A DNA stretch of 5,662 nucleotides from an uncultured Lysobacterales bacterium. Its GTDB lineage: Bacteria; Pseudomonadota; Gammaproteobacteria; Xanthomonadales; SZUA-36. This document shows, piece by piece, positions 1 through 5,662 of this stretch. Within the stretch, counting starts at the first letter, position 1. Each line of letters begins with the position of its first letter. Location: positions 1 to 5,662 of the forward strand of contig CALJWY010000272.1 of the NCBI GenBank assembly GCA_937974465.1, read 5' to 3'. The notes under the pieces were generated by a model. It was given only the letters and a program-made list of their open reading frames with translations, was not told the origin of the DNA and ran no database searches. Position numbers and translations under genes: made by a program.

Positions 1-228
1 CTGAAGGTTTCTTTTTTCGGGCCATTTTACGGCGCATATAATGTGATCGAACTCGATAAGGAATCTTACCAATGGTCACTGGTGGTCGGCCCTGACACGG
101 ATTATCTCTGGATTTTATCCAGAACACCGACAATGGATAAAGCGGTGGTCGACCAGCTGTTGGCGAGCGCCAAGGCGCTGGGGTTCAATACCCGGGAGGT
201 TATTTTTGTCGATCAGGATGCGCCATAA
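1..228 (+). CDS. blc: Blc-type bacterial lipocalin, C-terminal part (5' end outside window)
   Basis: The reading frame is open from the first base, and 75 residues are visible before the TAA at 226-228. They begin LKVSFFGPFYGAYNVIELDK and contain GPDTDYLWILSRTP, the hallmark C-terminal strand region of the Blc/apolipoprotein D-like lipocalins. The end (ALGFNTREVIFVDQDAP) matches the family's final helix and strand in place and length. The full protein is usually about 170-180 residues, so roughly the last 40% is present. A GTG at 43 lies inside the conserved barrel and is not a start. Known family members are outer-membrane lipoproteins with an eight-stranded barrel that binds fatty acids or lysophospholipids and is linked to envelope stress. 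The lipoprotein signal peptide would be upstream and cannot be checked. The frame is intact with no sign of decay. The symbol is assigned by similarity only. Confidence 0.94.
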   Translation: MKVSFFGPFYGAYNVIELDKESYQWSLVVGPDTDYLWILSRTPTMDKAVVDQLLASAKALGFNTREVIFVDQDAP

Positions 229-239
229 GCCAGCAACTT

Positions 240-259
240 AGGCGACCGGCTTTTCGCCT
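240..259 (+). other. Small hairpin downstream of blc
   Basis: AGGCGA at 240-245 pairs perfectly with TCGCCT at 254-259 around an 8-base loop. It starts 12 bases after the blc stop codon. It lacks a T-tract (CTCTAAAC follows), so it is not a convincing intrinsic terminator. It may protect the blc mRNA 3' end or act as a weak attenuator. It also covers the position where a -35 element for the next promoter would lie. Confidence 0.35.
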
Positions 260-281
260 CTAAACGATTCGGGTTTGGCGC

Positions 282-287
282 TATAAT
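282..287 (+). promoter_or_regulatory. Candidate sigma-70 -10 box for the export operon
   Basis: A perfect TATAAT lies 31 bases before the ATG of the adaptor gene, predicting a transcript start near 294 and a leader of about 25 bases. At 17-base spacing the -35 position (259-264, TCTAAA) matches TTGACA at only three of six positions, and there is no extended TGn motif. The promoter would therefore be weak or activator-dependent if real. It is the only good -10 match in the blc-adaptor gap. Confidence 0.45.
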
Positions 288-318
288 GAACCATTGGCCG
301 GGTAACCTGTGAGTGCAT

Positions 319-1554
319 ATGGAAGCGAGCAAGCTAGACCAGCTAAAAATTGAACGCGAACCGGAGACAGAACCCGGCCCCTCACGCTGGCCTGTGGTGT
401 TGATCATTGTTGCTGTGTTGGCGGCACTTTCTTATTGGTTTTTTTTCAAGCCGGAAGCAGCGATAGAAGTACGCACGGCCGTTGCACGGGAGATTAGCAG
501 CCGGGTCGCCAGCACCGTATTGAATGCTTCGGGGTATGTCACCGCGCGACGCCAGGCAACCGTATCCTCCAAGTTTACCGGCAAGGTCATGGAGGTTTTG
601 ATCGAAGAGGGTATGCTGGTTGAAAAAGACCAGGTACTTGCGCGCCTTGATGATTCGAACGTCAGCACCAGTTACGCGCTGGCCGAGGCGCAACTGCTAT
701 CCGCACAATCATCCCAGAAAGAATCAGAGGCCCTGCTGACAGAAGCGCAGGCGATCTTCAAACGGACACAAAACCTGGTTGAACGGGAGTTGGCCAGCGA
801 GGCGGAGATGGATAGTGCCCGCAGCGGCCTGGATTCCCTGCTGGCACAACTGGATCGAAAGCGCGCAGATGTCCGGGTTGCTGAAAGACAGCTGGATGTC
901 TGGCGTCAGCAGCGTGAGGACACGATCATCCGCGCACCATTTGCCGGGGTGGTCGTGGCCAAGAATGCCCAGCCGGGCGAGATGATTTCACCTGTGTCTG
1001 CTGGCGGTGGTTTCACCCGAACAGGTATCGGCACCATCGTGGATATGGCTTCGCTCGAAATTGAGATCGATGTGAATGAGGCCTATATCAACCGGGTTAA
1101 AGCCGGCCAAAAAACCGTTGCGACGCTGGATGCTTACCCTGATTGGTCGATACCATGCCACGTGATCGCCATTATTCCTACCGCCGACAGGCAGCGTGCC
1201 ACCGTCGAGGTGCGGGTTGGTTTTGATGTGCTGGATGAACGCATCCTTCCGGATATGGGTGTAAAGGTCGCGTTTCAGGAAGATGAAGGGCCTGATGCAA
1301 ACAGCAGTGGTGCTGACGCATTATTGCGTAGCGCCGGTGTACTGGTGCCGCAATCTGCTGTTGTCGTAAGCGGTGACAAGCAATACGTATGGCTGCTTGT
1401 TGAGAGCATCGTTGAGCGGCGGGCTGTTGCCACCGCTGGTGAGCGAGGCAAGGAAATACTAATCAGTTCAGGCCTGGCGGGAGGAGAGCGGGTAATCATC
1501 AATGCTCCAGCCGGCCTTGAAAGCGGCCTGAGAGTTAAAGAAATCAAGGGTTAA
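319..1554 (+). CDS. Periplasmic adaptor (membrane fusion) protein of an ABC exporter, HlyD/MacA-like
   Basis: A 411-residue adaptor that would bridge the inner-membrane transporter to the periplasm or an outer-membrane channel. The first 23 residues are charged and cytoplasmic. One transmembrane helix follows at about 24-43 (WPVVLIIVAVLAALSYWFFF), with no lipobox, so the protein is anchored N-in. The first half of the lipoyl domain is at about 80-110 (VSSKFTGKVMEVLIEEGMLV). A Gln/Ala/Glu-rich coiled-coil hairpin spans about 117-201, and the second lipoyl half is at about 203-222 (IRAPFAGVVVAKNAQPGEMI). A beta-barrel domain (about 243-318) and a membrane-proximal domain with VLVPQSAVVVSGD (about 341-353) follow. 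ATG 319 was chosen because GTGA at 309-312 sits six bases upstream; an in-frame GTG at 313 would add two residues. This is the first gene of the operon, 12 bases before the ATPase. The family assignment is firm; the substrate is unknown. MacA-like adaptors usually pair with TolC-type channels, which are not seen here. Confidence 0.93.
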   Translation: MEASKLDQLKIEREPETEPGPSRWPVVLIIVAVLAALSYWFFFKPEAAIEVRTAVAREISSRVASTVLNASGYVTARRQATVSSKFTGKVMEVLIEEGMLVEKDQVLARLDDSNVSTSYALAEAQLLSAQSSQKESEALLTEAQAIFKRTQNLVERELASEAEMDSARSGLDSLLAQLDRKRADVRVAERQLDVWRQQREDTIIRAPFAGVVVAKNAQPGEMISPVSAGGGFTRTGIGTIVDMASLEIEIDVNEAYINRVKAGQKTVATLDAYPDWSIPCHVIAIIPTADRQRATVEVRVGFDVLDERILPDMGVKVAFQEDEGPDANSSGADALLRSAGVLVPQSAVVVSGDKQYVWLLVESIVERRAVATAGERGKEILISSGLAGGERVIINAPAGLESGLRVKEIKG

Positions 1555-1566
1555 GGAAACCAAGGG

Positions 1567-2274
1567 ATGACAACTAAGGCAAACGGTGAGGTGCTGGTCA
1601 AAGTCAGTGGCGTCGACAAGGTCTTTAAGCGCGGCTCCGAAGAAATACATGTGCTTGGTGGCCTGGACCTGGAAATCCCCACTGGTGAATTCCTGGCCTT
1701 GATGGGTCCGTCAGGTTCGGGTAAATCAACCCTGTTGAACCTGGTGGGTGGCCTGGACCGGCCCAGTGAAGGCGCGGTCGAGGTTGGCGGCAAGCGCATC
1801 GATCAGCTTTCCGATCGCAAACTGGCGGCCTGGCGCGCACGGCATGTGGGCCTGGTGTTCCAGTTTTATAACCTGATGCCGGTACTTTCAGCGCAAAAAA
1901 ACGTGGAACTACCTCTTTTACTCACCAGGCTATCCGCTGCGGAGCGCAAGAAGCGAGCGGCCATTGCCCTTGATATTGTTGGCCTGTCGCATCGTGCGGG
2001 TCATTATCCGAGACAACTATCGGGCGGTGAGCAGCAGCGCACAGGTATTGCCCGGGCTATCGTGACCGATCCCACGCTATTGTTGTGTGATGAGCCGACC
2101 GGTGACCTTGACCGAAAAGCCGGAGATGAGATTCTGGACCTGTTGCAGGCTCTCAACAGGGAACAGGGTAAAACCATCATCATGGTAACGCACGACGTTC
2201 ATGCCGCGGCAAGAGCCACAAGGACCCTGCACCTTAACAAGGGTCGACTCAGCGCCAGTCCGATAGACCAATGA
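1567..2274 (+). CDS. ABC transporter ATPase subunit, MacB/LolD type
   Basis: A 235-residue soluble nucleotide-binding subunit that would power the two permeases encoded downstream. All catalytic motifs are present: Walker A GPSGSGKST at 47-55, Q-loop Gln99 in LVFQFYNLMP, signature LSGGEQQR at 151-158, Walker B LLLCDEP at 171-177 with catalytic Glu176, D-loop GDLD at 179-182, and switch His209 in MVTHD. The length fits stand-alone LolD/MacB-type ATPases, and no permease is fused to it. FYNLMPVLSAQKNVELPLL is typical of the FtsE/LolD/MacB branch. AAGGA at 1553-1557, overlapping the adaptor stop codon, is a good ribosome site nine bases before ATG 1567 and implies coupling to the adaptor gene. 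The stop is a tandem TGATGA. Calling it lolD would be wrong on this evidence, because the neighbours are an adaptor and two 4-helix permeases, not LolC/E with LolA. Confidence 0.95.
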   Translation: MTTKANGEVLVKVSGVDKVFKRGSEEIHVLGGLDLEIPTGEFLALMGPSGSGKSTLLNLVGGLDRPSEGAVEVGGKRIDQLSDRKLAAWRARHVGLVFQFYNLMPVLSAQKNVELPLLLTRLSAAERKKRAAIALDIVGLSHRAGHYPRQLSGGEQQRTGIARAIVTDPTLLLCDEPTGDLDRKAGDEILDLLQALNREQGKTIIMVTHDVHAAARATRTLHLNKGRLSASPIDQ

Positions 2275-2345
2275 TGAGTGTGCGGATGGCAACTATATCC
2301 ATACCCGGCCTTATCCGTGGCGGCGACGTAATACCTGGTCAATGA
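2274..2345 (+). CDS. Possible 23-codon bridging ORF between ATPase and permease genes (unproven)
   Basis: An ATG at 2274-2276 overlaps the ATPase TGA by one base (TGATG), and its frame runs 23 codons to a TGA at 2343-2345, one base before the permease ATG at 2347. It fills the 72-base gap exactly. The peptide begins MSVRMATISIPG and ends GGDVIPGQ. It has no recognisable domain, signal peptide or helix, and no Shine-Dalgarno precedes it. Translation would depend on reinitiation after the ATPase. A frame this short stays open by chance about one time in three, so a protein product is doubtful. Its possible value is in carrying ribosomes to the next start codon. Confidence 0.2.
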   Translation: MSVRMATISIPGLIRGGDVIPGQ

Positions 2346-2346
2346 A

Positions 2347-3498
2347 ATGAAATATTTTTATTTGATATTCAGTGGCTTGAAACGAAAAAAACTGCGCACC
2401 AGCCTGACCATATTATCCATCATGGTCGCCTTTATCCTGTTTGGTTACCTCACGGCCATCCGCCAGGCCTTTGATGCTGGTGTAGAGGTTGCCGGTGCCG
2501 ACAGGCTGATCGTGCGACACAAGGTGTCCCTCATTCAGTTGTTGCCACAAAATTACGAGGCGAAGATTGAAGCTATTGATGGCGTCAGCAACGCCGTGCA
2601 CGCCACCTGGTTTGGAGGTATATACCAAGCGCCCCGAAACTTTTTCGCGCAGATGCCCGCAGTGCCCGAAGACCTGTTTGACATGTATCCCGAGTTCATT
2701 CTCAGTGACGAACACAAAGAAGCCTGGCTAGCCACGAGAAGCGGGGCTATTGCCGGTCGTGGACTGGCCGAGCGCTTTGACTGGAAGCTCGGCGACCGCA
2801 TCCCCATCAACGCAACCATCTGGGGCAAAAAAGATGGTGGTCGGACCTGGGAGTTTGACCTTGTCGGCATCTACGACGGCGCAGAGAAGGGCACAGATAC
2901 CAGCCAGTTCTTTTTTCGCTATGATTTTTTTGATGAAACCAGGGCCAATGGTGCCGGTCTGGTGGGTTGGTATACCGTGCGCGTTACAGATCCTGATAAA
3001 GCGGCTGAGGTGGCGGCCGCCATTGATGCCGAGTTTGCCAATTCAGCACAGGAAACCAAGACCGAACCTGAAGGCGCATTCATACAGGGCTTTGCAAACC
3101 AGATCGGTAACATTGGCTTTATCATCATGTCGATCATGTCAGCGGTTTTCTTCACGATCCTGCTGGTAGCTGGCAACACCATGGCGTATACGGTGCGTGA
3201 AAGAACCAGTGAGCTGGCGGTTTTAAAGGCCATCGGCTTTACCGACCGTGGTGTCCTTTCATTGGTGTTGGGTGAGTCGCTGGCCCTGACGCTTGTCGGC
3301 GGCGCGATTGGCCTGGGCATTGCTGCGCTGCTGGTTTCCATGGGTGACCCAACCCAGGGCTCTTTCCCGGTGTTCTACATTCCGACAAGGGATTTCTTCC
3401 TTGGCCTGCTGTTGATCGCTGCCATGGCGTTTGTTGCCGGAATTCTGCCAGCCCTGCAGGCGCAGAAACTGCAAATAGCTGACGCGCTGAGGAGATAA
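2347..3498 (+). CDS. FtsX/MacB-fold ABC permease, first of two
   Basis: A 383-residue inner-membrane permease with the four-helix MacB/FtsX layout. A short basic cytoplasmic N-terminus (GLKRKKLRT) leads into helix 1 at about 18-38. A large periplasmic MacB_PCD-type domain covers about 41-250. Helices 2, 3 and 4 lie near 254-280, 303-330 and 347-368. The conserved FtsX-domain segment RERTSELAVLKAIGFT (284-299), the coupling region that meets the ATPase, and the C-terminal PALQAQKLQIADALRR are both present. ATG 2347 is supported by the family's usual N-terminus (MKYF, then KRKKLRT) and by an in-frame stop at 2329. No Shine-Dalgarno is visible before it, so translation may be coupled to upstream reading. 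The periplasmic domain differs from that of the next gene, suggesting a heterodimer. The permease call is firm; the substrate is unknown. Confidence 0.93.
   Translation: MKYFYLIFSGLKRKKLRTSLTILSIMVAFILFGYLTAIRQAFDAGVEVAGADRLIVRHKVSLIQLLPQNYEAKIEAIDGVSNAVHATWFGGIYQAPRNFFAQMPAVPEDLFDMYPEFILSDEHKEAWLATRSGAIAGRGLAERFDWKLGDRIPINATIWGKKDGGRTWEFDLVGIYDGAEKGTDTSQFFFRYDFFDETRANGAGLVGWYTVRVTDPDKAAEVAAAIDAEFANSAQETKTEPEGAFIQGFANQIGNIGFIIMSIMSAVFFTILLVAGNTMAYTVRERTSELAVLKAIGFTDRGVLSLVLGESLALTLVGGAIGLGIAALLVSMGDPTQGSFPVFYIPTRDFFLGLLLIAAMAFVAGILPALQAQKLQIADALRR
3488..3495 (+). promoter_or_regulatory. Strong ribosome binding site for the second permease
   Basis: TGAGGAGA, a near-consensus Shine-Dalgarno, lies inside the last codons of the first permease and ends six bases before ATG 3502. 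The two genes are only three bases apart. This is by far the strongest ribosome site in the operon and contrasts with the SD-less start of the first permease. It fixes the start of the second permease. Confidence 0.8.
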
Positions 3499-3501
3499 CA
3501 G

Positions 3502-4692
3502 ATGTTCAATTGGATAAGGCAGGTTCTTGCAGTTACCCGCTTCAGCGTGCTTTCTTTGCCCCAGAGAAAAGGTTCGTCTGCCGCTGCAATGCTTGGCATT
3601 GCGGGTGTCGTTGCTGTCATGGTTGGTGTTTTATCCATCGCCCAGGGCGTATTAAAAACCATGCAGAGTTCAGCTGCAGATGAAAATGCCATTGTCTTGC
3701 GCAGTGGTTCTGACTCGGAAATGATGAGCGGTCTTGGTGGCGATGATACCCGTATCATTGCGGAGGCACCTGGAATTGCCAGGAACAACCTGGGTGCGCT
3801 GGCTTCACCCGAGCTATTCGTCATTATCAATATTCCAATGCGCTCTACCGGAACTGATGCCAATGTTCCTCTGCGGGGCGTACAGGCGCAGGCTTTAAAT
3901 GTCAGGGAAAGGTTCAGGTTGGTTGAAGGCCGTATGTTCGAACCCGGGCTCAACGAGGTTGTGGTCGGTGTCGGCGCGCGCGAGCAGTTTGCCGGTCTTG
4001 AGTTGGGCTCAAGCATCCTGGTAAGCCAGGAAATGTGGCCGGTGGTGGGTGTATTCGAAGCCGGCGGTGGTCTGGCGGAATCTGAAATTTGGGTGGACGC
4101 ACCGGTTCTGCAGTCTTCCTACCGGCGTGGAAATTCTTACCAGGCCGTCTATGTGAAATTGAATACAGCGGATTCATTCGATGAATTCAAAGATGCATTG
4201 ACCAGTGACCCAAGACTGAATGTCAAACCAATGCGCGAAGCGGACTACTACACATCCCAATCAACCACGGTTACCAACCTGATCACAGGTTTGGGAACGC
4301 TGATCGCGTTCATTATGGGCCTGGGGGCAATTTTCGGTGCCCTCAACACCATGTACACGGCTGTTTCCAGCCGCACCCTGGAAATTGCAACTCTGAGAGC
4401 GTTGGGTTTTCGTTCCGGCCCGGTGGTGATATCGGTACTCAGTGAGTCGCTTTTGCTGGCCTTTGCCGGCGGCCTGATCGGCGCCGGCCTGGCCTGGCTG
4501 GCTTTCGATGGCTTTCGCACAGCAACCCTGAACTGGGCCAGTTTCAGCGCTATCACATTCTCATTTGATGTGAATGCGGGCCTTTTAATCCAGGGTATTG
4601 TTTTTGCCATGCTCATAGGCCTGATCGGTGGGCTTCTTCCTGCTGTCCGGGCGGCCGGGCAACCGGTCGCGATGGCGTTACGTGAGCTATGA
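3502..4692 (+). CDS. FtsX/MacB-fold ABC permease, second of two
   Basis: A 396-residue inner-membrane permease paired with the preceding one. Helix 1 is at about 27-49 (AAAMLGIAGVVAVMVGVLSI). A periplasmic domain spans about 50-255 and includes STGTDANVPLRGV (115-127) and LVEGRMFEPGLNEVVVG (140-156), both typical of MacB-like periplasmic domains. Helices 2-4 lie near 259-283, 308-333 and 357-380. The FtsX-domain segment SSRTLEIATLRALGFR (289-304) and the C-terminal LPAVRAAGQPVAMALREL are the counterparts of those in the first permease. The two proteins share architecture but little periplasmic sequence by eye, so a permease heterodimer with two copies of the ATPase is the likely assembly. It is the last gene of the operon. 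No convincing terminator follows, so some read-through into the next gene is possible. Confidence 0.93.
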   Translation: MFNWIRQVLAVTRFSVLSLPQRKGSSAAAMLGIAGVVAVMVGVLSIAQGVLKTMQSSAADENAIVLRSGSDSEMMSGLGGDDTRIIAEAPGIARNNLGALASPELFVIINIPMRSTGTDANVPLRGVQAQALNVRERFRLVEGRMFEPGLNEVVVGVGAREQFAGLELGSSILVSQEMWPVVGVFEAGGGLAESEIWVDAPVLQSSYRRGNSYQAVYVKLNTADSFDEFKDALTSDPRLNVKPMREADYYTSQSTTVTNLITGLGTLIAFIMGLGAIFGALNTMYTAVSSRTLEIATLRALGFRSGPVVISVLSESLLLAFAGGLIGAGLAWLAFDGFRTATLNWASFSAITFSFDVNAGLLIQGIVFAMLIGLIGGLLPAVRAAGQPVAMALREL

Positions 4693-4775
4693 GTTGCATG
4701 CTTCCCTGGAAAACTAAAAATATTTTCTTTACTGACAGTTACCCGCAAAGCGCCATTTCGGCCGTTTGAAATAAA

Positions 4776-4781
4776 TATAAT
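4776..4781 (+). promoter_or_regulatory. Candidate -10 box for the exported-protein gene
   Basis: A perfect TATAAT in an AT-rich stretch lies 20 bases before ATG 4802, giving a predicted leader of about 14 bases. No -35 match is present at 16-19 bases upstream. A competing reading uses TTGAAA at 4766-4771 as the -35 and TGAGAT at 4789-4794 as the -10, which would place the transcript start at about the ATG. Either way, this gap of about 109 bases probably separates the last gene from the export operon. The octamer TATAATGA is identical to that at 282-289. Confidence 0.45.
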
Positions 4782-4801
4782 GATTGAGTGAGATAACGAA
4801 C

Positions 4802-5581
4802 ATGCATTTTAAAAAAAACCTGACAATGCTTTTTTCACTCGTACTTATAAGCTGCGCACCTTTTGTTTTGGCAGCTGACGAAGAAAAAAATGACCGCCTC
4901 GCGCGGGTTGTCATGATAACCGCCCATGACGGGCACGAAATGGCATTGGAAGAAGCCATCACCAAGTATCATCACACCATGGGTGATATAGAAGGTGGCT
5001 GGCGTTATACCTGGTATTCCATCTTGACCGGACCTGATACCGGCAAATATATTGCGCGCTCCGGCGGTCATAATTGGGCTGATTTCGATATACAAGACCG
5101 TGACTGGAATAAAGCCGCCGGCGAAAAATTCGGGAGCGAGGTGCAATCACATATTGCCAACGCCGATATAATGATCAGCCAACTCGATGACACGGTCGGA
5201 ATCTGGCCGGAAGATTGGTCAGAATACCAATATTTTTCACTCACCGATTGGCATATCAAGCCGGGTCACGGCAGTCAGTTCAGTGACGGCCTGAAAAAGG
5301 TTGATAGTATCCTCAAAGAAGATGGTAGCTGGCCGACATATTATGCGTTTTCAAGGGCGGTCTCCGGCGGCAATGGAAACACCATCACAATCATCATCCC
5401 GAGAAAGAATTTTGCGGACATGGCGCCCAAGAAACCAACGTTTTATGACATTATGGGCAAAGCCATGGGCGATGATGAGTCGCAGGCATTTTTTGCAGAG
5501 TGGTCGAAATCCTATGAGGCAGGCCAGAACAGATTGTTGAAGCGTAGAAATGATCTGAGCGATCATGGCGACAACAAATAG
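4802..5581 (+). CDS. Exported protein of unknown function with two tandem alpha/beta repeats
   Basis: I do not recognise a named family. From ATG 4802 the protein has 259 residues; a TTG at 4784 would add six but has no ribosome site. A basic start (MHFKKN) and hydrophobic core form a signal peptide, with a likely signal peptidase I site after VLA (24|25). LISC at 15-18 also fits a lipobox, and Cys18 is the only cysteine in the protein. The mature chain is acidic near its start, carries nine Trp, and seems to hold two related units at about 33-130 and 143-245. Each has a strand, a GH motif (44-45; 155-156), a helix, an aromatic patch with W67/W177, a strand, and a W/F-A-D motif (92-94; 204-206). 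This layout resembles tandem dimeric alpha/beta-barrel (ABM/NIPSNAP-like) domains, which is an inference. The C-terminus is basic, then polar. The gene has its own candidate promoter and a terminator. Confidence 0.88.
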   Translation: MHFKKNLTMLFSLVLISCAPFVLAADEEKNDRLARVVMITAHDGHEMALEEAITKYHHTMGDIEGGWRYTWYSILTGPDTGKYIARSGGHNWADFDIQDRDWNKAAGEKFGSEVQSHIANADIMISQLDDTVGIWPEDWSEYQYFSLTDWHIKPGHGSQFSDGLKKVDSILKEDGSWPTYYAFSRAVSGGNGNTITIIIPRKNFADMAPKKPTFYDIMGKAMGDDESQAFFAEWSKSYEAGQNRLLKRRNDLSDHGDNK

Positions 5582-5604
5582 CCGTCTGTTTAAGTAGCAG
5601 TCCT

Positions 5605-5634
5605 AAAAACCCCGGTCTTATGGCCGGGGTTTTT
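5605..5634 (+). terminator. Strong rho-independent terminator
   Basis: AAAAACCCCGGTC at 5605-5617 pairs with GGCCGGGGTTTTT at 5622-5634, with one T-G wobble, around a TTAT tetraloop. The GC core is followed by five T. It starts 24 bases after the stop of the exported-protein gene. The A-tract on the left flank means it could also stop transcription arriving from the right on the minus strand. The remaining bases (5635-5662) hold no visible gene. Confidence 0.93.
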
Positions 5635-5662
5635 ATGCTCGAACTACCTGTTTTTTTCTTAA

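Noticed and set aside
2283..2306. Hairpin in the ATPase-permease gap (GGATGG against CCATACC)
   Set aside because: It needs a bulge, leaves a nine-base loop, and has no T-tract, so it is not a supported attenuator or terminator.
2750..3169. Plus-strand open frame of 139 codons inside the first permease
   Set aside because: It is out of frame with a well-supported permease and has a low-complexity Ser/Arg/Pro-rich translation with no family signal.
3375..4016. Long open frame on the minus strand (213 codons) across the junction of the two permease genes
   Set aside because: It overlaps two permeases with clear family motifs, has no recognisable domain, and its composition is what is expected of an antisense shadow of high-GC third positions.
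4709..4727. AT-rich dyad GAAAA/TTTTC in the spacer after the operon
   Set aside because: The arms are only five A/T-rich base pairs around a nine-base loop; such dyads are frequent by chance in AT-rich spacers.
4747..4767. Possible terminator after the second permease
   Set aside because: AAAGCGCC against GGCCGTTT leaves a two-by-two internal mismatch, and only three T follow the stem; too weak for an intrinsic terminator.
4768..4788. Fur-box-like AT-rich hexamers around the second -10 box
   Set aside because: Only one of three NATWAT hexamers is perfect, and it is the TATAAT box itself; the match is explained by the AT-rich promoter.

Overview
The window looks like chromosomal DNA from a Gram-negative bacterium, most likely a gammaproteobacterium. 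The reasons are an Escherichia-type Blc lipocalin, an envelope export operon with a periplasmic adaptor, moderate GC content by eye, ordinary Shine-Dalgarno and TATAAT signals, and a classic GC-stem/T-tract terminator. Nothing in the sequence fixes the genus. All recognised genes lie on the plus strand.

Layout: (1) Bases 1-228 are the 3' end of a blc-like outer-membrane lipocalin gene, whose start is outside the window. (2) Bases 229-318 are a short intergenic region with a small hairpin and a perfect TATAAT box. (3) Bases 319-4692 are a four-gene export operon: a membrane-anchored HlyD/MacA-like periplasmic adaptor, a MacB/LolD-type ATPase, and two different FtsX/MacB-fold permeases. The two permeases are separate proteins, so the transporter is probably ATPase2 plus a permease heterodimer docked to the adaptor, not a MacB homodimer. 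No TolC-like outer-membrane protein is encoded here. (4) Bases 4693-4801 are an AT-rich spacer with a second TATAAT box. (5) Bases 4802-5581 encode an exported protein of unknown function that appears to be two copies of one alpha/beta unit. (6) A strong rho-independent terminator at 5605-5634 closes the region.

How the genes may work together: the adaptor and ATPase-permease complex would move a hydrophobic or amphipathic substrate from the inner membrane or periplasm outward. The nearby lipocalin, a lipid-binding family, makes a lipid-related envelope role thinkable, but the substrate cannot be read from sequence. The last gene has its own likely promoter and may be only a neighbour.

The points most worth a second look are the internal duplication in the exported protein, whose only cysteine sits in a lipobox-like motif, and a 23-codon open frame that exactly bridges the ATPase stop and the SD-less start of the first permease. 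I see no mobile element, CRISPR array, tRNA or rRNA, and no clear evidence of a wholly new system.
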